DNA of 5,540 nt, from contig JAGVCD010000146.1 in assembly GCA_020059425.1 (NCBI GenBank), forward strand, positions 1-5,540, given 5' to 3'. Source of the DNA: Chamaesiphon sp. (GTDB lineage Bacteria > Cyanobacteriota > Cyanobacteriia > Cyanobacteriales > Chamaesiphonaceae). Shown piece by piece: positions 1 to 5,143 of the stretch. Numbering within the stretch: position 1 is the stretch's first letter; the number at the start of each line of letters is the position of its first letter. A program made the position numbers and the translations under genes. A model generated the notes under the pieces. That model did no database searches. It had not been told where the DNA came from and saw only the letters and a program-made list of their open reading frames with translations.

Positions 1-474
1 AGTGGTGAGGTAGATTGGTCGATCGCCGAATTTTCTGCTTTGCTCGGTACCGGCATGACAGAATTACAAGATTTATTAATTGAGCAATTAGAGCCAGGGC
101 CATTTTACTACCCCCCAGATTTAGTTACTGACAGACCCGAGCGTTTTATTATGGGTGAATTAATTCGTGAACAAATTTTATTACTCACCAAAGAAGAAGT
201 TCCTCATTCAGTAGCTGTGACGATCGATCGAGTACAAGAAGATGCCAAGATAACCAGAGTTTTAGCCACAATTTATGTCGAAAGAGATTCTCAAAAAGGA
301 ATTTTAATTGGCAAGGGTGGCACCATGTTGAAATCCATTGGCAGCAACGCTCGTACTGAAATGCAAAAGTTGATTGCTGGAAAAGTTTATCTAGAATTAT
401 TTGTAAAAGTACAACCAAAATGGAGACAATCTCGCCTCAGGTTAGCCGAACTAGGCTATCGGATTGAAGATTAA
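1..474 (+). CDS. era: GTPase Era, C-terminal part (partial at left edge)
   Basis: This is the last 157 codons of Era, a GTPase that binds the 3' end of 16S rRNA during assembly of the 30S subunit. The reading frame is open through base 1, so the start and most of the G domain lie outside the window. What remains begins near the G5 element of the GTPase fold (FSALLGTG, residues 11-18 of the visible part). It continues through the linker with YYPPDLVTDRPERF, a signature of Era, and ends with the KH RNA-binding domain. In that domain VERDSQKGILIGKGG carries the GKGG loop, followed by LKSIG, KVYLELFVKV and a conserved WR near the end. Era is usually about 300 aa, so roughly half is present. The stop is TAA at 472-474. 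No clear terminator follows it. The identification rests on family motifs read by eye and is secure. Confidence 0.96.
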   Translation, partial: SGEVDWSIAEFSALLGTGMTELQDLLIEQLEPGPFYYPPDLVTDRPERFIMGELIREQILLLTKEEVPHSVAVTIDRVQEDAKITRVLATIYVERDSQKGILIGKGGTMLKSIGSNARTEMQKLIAGKVYLELFVKVQPKWRQSRLRLAELGYRIED

Positions 475-580
475 TAAATATCTTTACCAGTCAACCAAAC
501 ACAAAAAATATACAAAAGACAAAAATGTTAAATAATTGAATATTTGTTGCATCTATAACAAATAGAGAAAAATCTCCAAC

Positions 581-586
581 TATAAT
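581..586 (+). promoter_or_regulatory. Candidate -10 box (TATAAT) upstream of the DUF4912 gene
   Basis: A perfect TATAAT lies 170 bases upstream of the ATG at 756. No recognisable TTGACA-like -35 box sits 16-18 bases before it, which would fit a cyanobacterial promoter that depends mainly on its -10 element. Transcription would start near 593 and give a leader of about 160 nt containing the hairpin at 629-661. A perfect hexamer in AT-rich DNA can arise by chance, so this is a modest call. Confidence 0.3.
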
Positions 587-628
587 ATTCACCATGAGCT
601 TCGTCGGTCTATTGCTAGTATGAACTGC

Positions 629-661
629 TAGACTATTGCAAATCGGCAGTGTTATGGTCTA
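629..661 (+). promoter_or_regulatory. Possible leader hairpin with alternative pairing
   Basis: TAGACTAT (629-636) can pair with ATGGTCTA (654-661), giving eight base pairs including one G-T wobble. Three further pairs form between TGC (637-639) and GCA (646-648), with a 5-nt bulge and a 6-nt loop. The right arm contains GGTCTAT, which also occurs upstream at 606-612 and could compete for the first five bases of the left arm. No T-run follows, so it is not a terminator. A regulatory role is inference only. Confidence 0.25.
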
Positions 662-740
662 TCTTTAACCTCAAGCAATGAACAATTGTTTACTAGCAGA
701 TCATACAAACTGTTATTGATGAGAATATCAACATAATTTT

Positions 741-779
741 GTTATTACTACTACAATGAAAGTTATTACTACAATGAAA
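741..779 (+). repeat. Short tandem duplication carrying the start codon
   Basis: Two adjacent units, 741-761 (21 nt) and 762-779 (18 nt), are identical except for one extra ACT triplet in the first. Each unit ends in ACAATGAAA, so the duplication supplies two in-frame ATG codons, at 756 and 774. Neither is preceded by a recognisable Shine-Dalgarno sequence. The length difference is a whole codon, so the frame is kept. Confidence 0.85.
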
Positions 780-3287
780 ACAAAAGCAAGTTCGGTAGTA
801 ACACTATCGCTGGTTGCAGGTCTGGTGGCAACAGCTCCATCGGTGTTAGCCCAGTCATCGCCAGAAACAAAATTTCCTCTGCCAGAAAAGTTGCCAGCTG
901 GCACAACTGTCAAAATTGATGGTTCCAAGAGCATGGAAGCCGTTAACAAAGGATTAGAAACAAGTTTCAAGAAAAGATTTACTGATGCATCTCTCTCAAC
1001 CAGCTACAGCAACAGTAAGCAAGGCATTGAAGCTGTTAAGGAAGGTAAGATTGACTTAGCACCAGTTGGTCGATTATTGACCAGTGAAGAAAAAGGACAA
1101 AATCTAGGTGTTAAATCGCTAGGCTATGAAAAGATTGCAATTATTGTTGGGGAGAACAGTCCCTTTGCCAATGGCAACATCACTCTGAAACAATTTGCCA
1201 AAATATACCGTGGCGAAATCCAGGACTGGTCAAAGGTTGGTGATCCGAAGGATCCAAATAAAATCAGCGGTCCTATCAAGGTGATTGATAGCCCGGATAG
1301 CAGTGATACCCGTCAAGCTTTTGCGCGTTACCCAGTATTTAAAGGTGGGGTTACCACTGGTAGTAATGTGGACAAGCTGACCGAAGAAGGCTCCGATGCT
1401 ATTGCGGCTAAATTAGGTACTGATGGGATCAGCTACGTGCCAGTGAGCCAGCTGAAAACCATGAAAGGGGTAAAAGCACTATCGCTGCATAAAACTCAGC
1501 CAGATGATCCTAAATATCCCTTTTCTCAGCCAATGGCTTATGTTTACAATAAGGAAAAAATTGGTGAAGGAGCCAAGGCTTTACTAGGTTTTGCAGATAC
1601 TACTGAGGGGAAAGAGGCTTTAGTCGCCTCTGGATTAATGACTGGGGCAGCTGTTGCGACAGCTGCAACCACTGGGGATGCTACTTCAGCTAGTCCTAGT
1701 GCCAGTGCAATTAATGGCACCACTGATGGAACAAACACTGCCTCGCCAGCCACCGGTGATGCCACCACCGCAAGTGGTACAGCTGCTGGTGATTCCAGTG
1801 GAGACCAGGCTGGCGGATTCCCTTGGTGGTGGTTATTGCTTCCCCTTCTAGGATTAGGTGCGTGGGCACTGTTTGGCCGCAAGCGTGAACGTGAAACTGT
1901 GGTGACTCCTGCAGCACCGCTGCAACTGAAGGATTCTGTCAATACTGGTGTAACGACGACCAGAAGAGAAGAATCTAATGTCATCCTACCGGATAGTTCA
2001 GCTGGAGTAGTAAAAAATAATGGTGATTGGCTGAAGGGTGCTGGCTTAGCTGGTGGTGCCGCTGTGGTCGGCGGTACTATTGCTAGCGGGTTAGGTAAAG
2101 ATAAGGATAGTGATAAATCTGGTAGCTTGAGTGGTGATATTACCAGTGAACTACCTCGAATTGAGACTGGTGGATCGATCGGAGGCTTCAAAGCAAGTAT
2201 TCCTGATATTGACTTACCTGATGTAAATGTCAGCAAGCCTGTAGCTGACATTGGTAACGCCACTGGCGATGTCATTAAAGGAATTGGTTTAGCCGGTGGC
2301 GCAGCTATAGCTGGCGGCGCGGCGATGGCCAGTGGCTTCTTTGACAAAAAAGACAGTCCAGAAGAGATTGATAACAATGACAGAGATTTCCCCTTTGGCA
2401 TTGAAAATCCGTTACCAGGCATTCAAGATAAAGCTGCTGATCTACTCCAAGATAGTAAGGATGCTGGCGGTGCTGCTTGGGCTGGTGGGGCCGCAGCTGT
2501 TGGTGGCGCAGCCGCAGCCACGGGCTCTCTCTTTGGGTCTAATAATGATAGTGGTCAGCTAGAAGAACTAAGCCTAGAAAATCCTGAATTTGCTTCAGAA
2601 ATTTCGGCTCTTAATCCCAACCGAAACAACTTTTCAACAGATTTACCAAGTGGTGATTTAGAGCTGCTTAGTGGAGATTTAAGCGGAGATTTAAGCCAGT
2701 TCAACTTGGATATGCCTACAGGAGACTTGGGTATTTCAGCATCTGATCCTTTTGATGATTCGATTCTATCTGGTGGATTGGATGACTTTAATCCCCTAGA
2801 AGCTTTGGGCGATTTGAAAGACAAAGCTGTTGACACCATGAAAGGTGGTGGTGCCGCTGTTGTCGGGGGTATTGCTGCTGCTGGTGGCATGGCTGTCGGG
2901 GCTGGGCAGGCGGCTAAATCTTTTGTTGCTGGTGACCAACCTATTCCTAGTGGGGATATGGAAGGCCAAATTACATTGGTTTCTCCAAATCCAGCTCAGG
3001 CTTACGTTCACTGGGATGTGCCAGTCAAGTTAAAGCGTCAGCTGAGACAGCAAGGTGGTAAGAAACTGGCAGTACGCATGTATGATGTCACTTCTTTGGA
3101 CATTAACCAACCGCTACCGATTCATTACCAAGAATTTGAGTGCGATGAGTTGGCTTGGGATTTACATCTGCCCGTGCCTAAAGCCGATCGGCAGTACTTG
3201 GTCGAAATTGGTTATGTCACTGACACGAATCAGTGGATGCTACTAGCTAGGTCTACTCCAGTTTGGATTCGTTCTAGTGTTGGCTAA
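756..3287 (+). CDS. Membrane-anchored PstS-like solute-binding protein with C-terminal DUF4912 domain
   Basis: This 843-aa protein has a mosaic architecture. Residues 1-32 form a signal peptide with a hydrophobic core and a likely cut after VLA (A32). Residues about 46-297 resemble the PstS-like periplasmic phosphate-binding fold (KIDGSKSM near the start, SKQGIEAVKEGKIDLAPVGR, LKQFAKIYRGEIQDWS, SSDTRQAF, DGISYVPVSQ). A Ser/Thr/Ala/Gly linker follows (297-352), then a transmembrane helix starting FPWWWLLLPLLGLGAW (355-374) with the basic stop RKRER. The next 360 residues alternate four Gly/Ala-rich segments with acidic SGDL-type linkers. Residues about 737-840 match DUF4912 (NPAQAYVHWDVP; WDLHLPVP; YLVEIGY; near-terminal PVWIRS). 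The expected topology is binding domain outside and DUF4912 in the cytoplasm. The ATG at 774 is an equally plausible start; it removes six residues and leaves a normal signal peptide. No permease genes adjoin it, so an ABC-transport role is doubtful and sensing or scaffolding is only a guess. The function is unknown. Confidence 0.9.
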   Translation: MKVITTMKTKASSVVTLSLVAGLVATAPSVLAQSSPETKFPLPEKLPAGTTVKIDGSKSMEAVNKGLETSFKKRFTDASLSTSYSNSKQGIEAVKEGKIDLAPVGRLLTSEEKGQNLGVKSLGYEKIAIIVGENSPFANGNITLKQFAKIYRGEIQDWSKVGDPKDPNKISGPIKVIDSPDSSDTRQAFARYPVFKGGVTTGSNVDKLTEEGSDAIAAKLGTDGISYVPVSQLKTMKGVKALSLHKTQPDDPKYPFSQPMAYVYNKEKIGEGAKALLGFADTTEGKEALVASGLMTGAAVATAATTGDATSASPSASAINGTTDGTNTASPATGDATTASGTAAGDSSGDQAGGFPWWWLLLPLLGLGAWALFGRKRERETVVTPAAPLQLKDSVNTGVTTTRREESNVILPDSSAGVVKNNGDWLKGAGLAGGAAVVGGTIASGLGKDKDSDKSGSLSGDITSELPRIETGGSIGGFKASIPDIDLPDVNVSKPVADIGNATGDVIKGIGLAGGAAIAGGAAMASGFFDKKDSPEEIDNNDRDFPFGIENPLPGIQDKAADLLQDSKDAGGAAWAGGAAAVGGAAAATGSLFGSNNDSGQLEELSLENPEFASEISALNPNRNNFSTDLPSGDLELLSGDLSGDLSQFNLDMPTGDLGISASDPFDDSILSGGLDDFNPLEALGDLKDKAVDTMKGGGAAVVGGIAAAGGMAVGAGQAAKSFVAGDQPIPSGDMEGQITLVSPNPAQAYVHWDVPVKLKRQLRQQGGKKLAVRMYDVTSLDINQPLPIHYQEFECDELAWDLHLPVPKADRQYLVEIGYVTDTNQWMLLARSTPVWIRSSVG
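2052..2888 (+). repeat. Four Gly/Ala-rich segments sharing the octapeptide GGAAxxGG
   Basis: Within the 843-aa protein, GGAAxxGG occurs at residues 433-440, 514-521, 571-578, 577-584 (overlapping the previous copy) and 698-705. A relaxed copy, GGIAAAGG, follows at 704-711. Each segment is about 20 residues of almost only G, A, V, I and L, and three of the four are preceded by a Lys-Gly turn (LKGAG, IKGIG, MKGGG). The linkers between them are acidic and contain SGDI, SGDL (three times), TGDL and SGDM. The octapeptides are written with different codons, so the likeness is kept at protein level rather than being a fresh DNA repeat. The pattern resembles glycine zippers that pack helices in or at membranes, but this is inference. 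Confidence 0.8.
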
Positions 3288-3307
3288 TTAATAGCTGAAT
3301 ATTTTGA

Positions 3308-3351
3308 AAACAAAACCCGCTGATAAAATCAGCGGGTTTTGTTTATATTTT
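3308..3351. terminator. Strong, probably bidirectional intrinsic terminator
   Basis: A perfect 17-bp inverted repeat (3308-3324 and 3328-3344) with a three-base AAA loop contains the GC core CCCGCTGAT/ATCAGCGGG. On the plus strand the stem ends in a T-rich arm and is followed by ATATTTTTT. On the minus strand the mirrored arm also ends GGGTTTTGTTT. It lies 20 bases after the stop of the DUF4912 gene and 24 bases past the stop of the convergent queF, so it can serve both. Confidence 0.93.
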
Positions 3352-3375
3352 TTAATCTGTAATGCTCAAAGAGTA

Positions 3376-3750
3376 TTACTGGTGATGAGTGACTTCTACC
3401 ACTGTATGAACATTGCCCCGGGGGGAGTAGTCCGCTTTCACCGTAATCGATAATGGATTCATGGCTGTTACCAAGTCATCTAAAATTTGATTAGCCGATT
3501 CTTCATGAGAAATAGATCGATCGCGATAGCTGTTGATATATAACTTGAGCGCTTTTAACTCCACCACTTTTTGATCGGGAGAATAGGTCACATAAATAGT
3601 CGCAAAATCTGGATAACCAGAAAAAGGGCATTTACAGGTAAATTCTGGCAGCGTAATATTCACATCATATTTACGACCAGGACGAGGGTTTGGAAAAGTT
3701 GTTAAAGTGCCCTCAAGGATGGCACGTTCGCCATATTTCATTTCAGTCAT
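3376..3750 (-). CDS. queF: NADPH-dependent 7-cyano-7-deazaguanine (preQ0) reductase QueF, type I
   Basis: QueF reduces the nitrile of preQ0 to the aminomethyl group of preQ1 with two NADPH, in cytoplasmic queuosine synthesis for tRNA wobble position 34. With the ATG at 3748-3750 it is 124 aa, the size of the short, unimodular class. Visible signatures are MKYGERA near the start and FTCKCPFSGYPDFA, in which the second Cys (C41) is the family's thioimide-forming nucleophile and D48 the conserved acid. Also present are the QueF motif ELKALKLY (64-71), which binds NADPH, and HEE (82-84), which contacts substrate. An in-frame TTG at 3775-3777 would add nine residues (MKQRIWRIS). I prefer the ATG because family homology begins right after it, although neither start has a clear ribosome binding site. 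It lies 39 bases after the 144-aa gene on the same strand and may be co-transcribed with it. All key residues are present. Confidence 0.96.
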   Translation of the reverse strand: MTEMKYGERAILEGTLTTFPNPRPGRKYDVNITLPEFTCKCPFSGYPDFATIYVTYSPDQKVVELKALKLYINSYRDRSISHEESANQILDDLVTAMNPLSITVKADYSPRGNVHTVVEVTHHQ

Positions 3751-3789
3751 GCTAATTCGCCATATTCGTTGCTTCAAATATGGTAACTG

Positions 3790-4224
3790 CTAGTTATGAT
3801 TTGTGGGGTCATCTTGTTCCCAATCTGGACAGTTATCCCCATCCCAGCCGTAAGGATGAAAGCCACAGACTAGCAAATTCCCCCCAAAGGTCGTGCCATT
3901 ATAATTTTGGCAACCAATGCAAGCCGGTTGAAAGTTAGCGGAAGCTTCTTGGCGGGGCTCATAGTATGTTGGCCACTCCTCCGTATTTTCTAAATCATTG
4001 AAAAAATTGAAAATCTGAGCTTGACTATCTAAAATTTCATCTAGCCAGCCCGATCGAAATATCTCTTCCTGAAGCTCTTTTATTTCAGTATTGATTAGCT
4101 CTATTTCAGTAACCACGGCTTGGCTAATTTCTTCTGACACCTCTTGGAAAGCGGCGTTAAACTCTTCTGATATGCCGACTACCACTTCCCAAATTTCGCT
4201 CAAATCTTTCTGCCAATCGGACAT
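3790..4224 (-). CDS. Conserved hypothetical protein with helical N-terminus and C-terminal Cys/His cluster
   Basis: I recognise no characterised family for this 144-aa protein; I recall similar sequences only as hypothetical cyanobacterial proteins. Residues 1-80 are strongly acidic and look fully helical, with heptad-like spacing of I, V, L and F that suggests a coiled coil or helical hairpin. Residues 100-136 hold a compact cluster: CIGC (C102, C105), then NYNG, LVCGFHPYGWDG (C120, H123) and CPDWE (C132). This arrangement could bind zinc or an iron-sulfur cluster. There is no signal peptide or membrane helix, so it is probably cytoplasmic. The start is well supported: AGGAG at 4229-4233 lies four bases before the ATG, the only clear Shine-Dalgarno sequence in the window. 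It sits 44 bases after the phasin-like gene and 39 before the queF ATG. A metal-binding role is inference from the residues. Confidence 0.85.
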   Translation of the reverse strand: MSDWQKDLSEIWEVVVGISEEFNAAFQEVSEEISQAVVTEIELINTEIKELQEEIFRSGWLDEILDSQAQIFNFFNDLENTEEWPTYYEPRQEASANFQPACIGCQNYNGTTFGGNLLVCGFHPYGWDGDNCPDWEQDDPTNHN

Positions 4225-4228
4225 ATAA

Positions 4229-4233
4229 CTCCT
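4229..4233 (-). promoter_or_regulatory. Shine-Dalgarno site of the 144-aa gene
   Basis: AGGAG on the minus strand is followed by TTAT and then the ATG at 4224. It settles the start of the 144-aa gene. It stands out because the other complete starts in the window lack a recognisable site. Confidence 0.75.
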
Positions 4234-4268
4234 GGAAGGGTGTTAGTAAAAATATTTAGTAAATAAGA

Positions 4269-4622
4269 TTACTGCTTTTTGAGGCGTTCTAACTCTCGCT
4301 GCAATTCTTCAACCTGCTGTTGCATGTTAGAAACTTTGGCTGCTCCTGCTGGGGTTTCTTCGTCTTGAATTTCAATCTTGCGGGGTTCTTTTGGTTTAGC
4401 TGCTGCTGATTCTCCAGGCTTAACCTGTGCTTGCTGGGCAGAATTCAGCATTCCATCAACCATTTTACGAGCTTCTTCAGCGTTAATTTCGCCTTTGGCT
4501 ACCATCTCATCGGCTAACTTCTGGGCTTGCGCTTTTACATCACTAGCTTTTTCACCAGCTGAAGCTGCAATTCCTACCCCTAGGTAGAATGCTTTCTGTA
4601 CGAAATCACCTAAACCAGCCAT
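4269..4622 (-). CDS. Phasin-like amphipathic helical protein
   Basis: This 117-aa protein begins MAGLGDFVQKAFYLGVGIAA and continues with GEKASDVKAQAQKLADEMVAKGEINAEEA. That is the pattern of the small cyanobacterial proteins usually annotated as phasin family: a short hydrophobic helix, then KLADEMVxKGEIxxEEARKMVD. A Pro/Lys/Ala-rich linker (about 67-92) leads to a C-terminal coiled coil (about 97-117, MQQQVEELQREL and so on) with leucines at heptad spacing. True phasins coat polyhydroxyalkanoate granules. No PHA genes are nearby, so the name reflects resemblance rather than demonstrated function; a membrane-surface or scaffold role is equally possible. The ATG has no clear ribosome binding site. 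The gene starts about 50 bases after the SRP RNA with no terminator visible between them, so read-through from that promoter is possible. Confidence 0.85.
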   Translation of the reverse strand: MAGLGDFVQKAFYLGVGIAASAGEKASDVKAQAQKLADEMVAKGEINAEEARKMVDGMLNSAQQAQVKPGESAAAKPKEPRKIEIQDEETPAGAAKVSNMQQQVEELQRELERLKKQ

Positions 4623-4672
4623 AAATTATTTTATTAGGGTGTGAGTTATAGATGTAACACTAGGATGTCGAG

Positions 4673-4764
4673 TTGATCCGGAGACCACGCCTGTTATAAG
4701 CATCCTGTATTGCTGCTACCTTCCGGTTCTGACAAGATTAAGGCGTTACGACCGCGCGGATCCA
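4673..4764 (-). ncRNA. ffs: Signal recognition particle RNA (bacterial small type, 4.5S)
   Basis: The minus strand carries the invariant apical domain of SRP RNA, which binds the protein Ffh and its receptor FtsY. The element GTCAGAACCGGAAGGTAGCAG has an ACC/GGT stem capped by the GGAA tetraloop (about 4719-4726), flanked by the conserved GTCAG and AGCAG strands of the symmetric internal loop. Outside this, TTG/CAA and CGCC/GGCG pair. The hairpin is closed by GATCCG (4762-4757) with CGGATC (4680-4675). The paired core spans 4675-4762, giving about 90 nt, the size of the short bacterial SRP RNA without an Alu domain. Ends are uncertain by a few bases; the 5' end agrees with a -10 box at 4769-4774. 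No T-rich terminator is visible at the 3' end. Confidence 0.93.
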
Positions 4765-4768
4765 GATC

Positions 4769-4774
4769 ATTATC
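4769..4774 (-). promoter_or_regulatory. Candidate -10 box (GATAAT) of the SRP RNA gene
   Basis: On the minus strand GATAAT, one mismatch from TATAAT, lies five bases before the first base expected for the SRP RNA (about 4763). It overlaps the stop codon of the YciI-like gene by one base, so any -35 contact would fall inside that coding sequence. No good TTGACA match is found there. The spacing to the structural 5' end is the main support. Confidence 0.4.
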
Positions 4775-5055
4775 TAGGATAACACGCTACTGGGCATGAT
4801 TACACACCATTCGTGTAAGTCGTATTCTACGCAATGATTTTGTACTAAGGGGTCGGCTGCTACTAAATTCTGGGCTTCGGCCAAGGAACTGGCTTGAAAA
4901 ATCATCATGCCGCCACCGCGTTCTTTCCAGTAGCCGGTCTGAGCTTGATGACCTCGATCGATCAAATCTTGAACGTAATCTTTGTGGGCGGGTACATGCT
5001 GATCAAATTCTGACTTGGGAACAATGCCTTTTTCAATTTTGACAAACCAAGACAT
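4774..5055 (-). CDS. YciI-like protein
   Basis: This 93-aa cytoplasmic protein fits the YciI family, small dimeric proteins with a ferredoxin-like fold. The pattern is present in order: a first strand (WFVKIEKG), RPAHxxY-like HVPAHKDYVQDLIDRG (20-35) with the conserved His (H24), GYWKERGGGMMIFQASSLAEAQNLVAADPLV (41-71) with the SLAEA helix and the DP pair (D68), and a final strand ending HEWCVI. Some family members act as hydrolases or dehydrochlorinases using a His/Asp pair, but most, including close relatives of this type, have no known substrate. The ATG at 5053-5055 is the only sensible start, though no Shine-Dalgarno sequence precedes it. It lies 88 bases after the DUF212 gene and directly before the SRP RNA. 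The family call is firm and the function is open. Confidence 0.88.
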   Translation of the reverse strand: MSWFVKIEKGIVPKSEFDQHVPAHKDYVQDLIDRGHQAQTGYWKERGGGMMIFQASSLAEAQNLVAADPLVQNHCVEYDLHEWCVIMPSSVLS

Positions 5056-5143
5056 GGCAATAATTAAAATATATCGTTCTCATTTTATATTTTGTCGAAA
5101 ATAAATTTCGCTAATTTTTGTATCGGCAGGTAATGTCGCCTGG

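Larger units (their letters stand above)
475..755. other. AT-rich intergenic region between era and the DUF4912 gene
   Basis: This 281-base gap has no convincing coding sequence and no tRNA-like structure. It contains a perfect TATAAT hexamer (581-586), a potential hairpin with an alternative pairing partner (606-662), and the first unit of a tandem duplication that ends inside the next gene (741-779). No hairpin followed by a T-run is seen after era, so transcription from era may run into the gap. I see nothing else in it. Confidence 0.6.

Noticed and set aside
594..623. A nine-codon open frame (MSFVGLLLV) just after the TATAAT box, which could be leaderless
   Set aside because: It is too short to judge, and an ATG seven bases after a TATAAT can easily be chance.
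664..671. TTTAACCT resembling one unit of a cyanobacterial Pho box upstream of the PstS-like gene
   Set aside because: A Pho box needs further units at 11-base spacing; the positions before (653-660) and after (675-682) do not match.
1544..2422. A 292-codon open frame on the minus strand opposite the DUF4912 gene
   Set aside because: It is antisense to the Gly/Ala/Ser-rich region, whose codon composition removes stops in that frame. Its product is a Pro/Ala/Ser-rich string with no domain, and the plus-strand frame has clear homology.
2555..2890. A 111-codon minus-strand frame
   Set aside because: It is another shadow of the acidic and Gly/Ala repeats of the plus-strand gene; Ser/Pro/Lys-rich with no recognisable feature.
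3751..3789. A preQ1 riboswitch in front of queF
   Set aside because: The gap is only 39 bases, and I see no pseudoknot-forming hairpin with the A-rich tail expected of a preQ1 aptamer.
4378..4587. A 69-codon plus-strand frame opposite the phasin-like gene
   Set aside because: Low-complexity shadow of the Ala/Lys/Glu-rich minus-strand gene, with no supporting signal.
5100..5143. A terminator between the DUF212 gene and the YciI-like gene
   Set aside because: Only a weak CAGG/CCTG pairing is found, without a following T-run on the minus strand strong enough to call.
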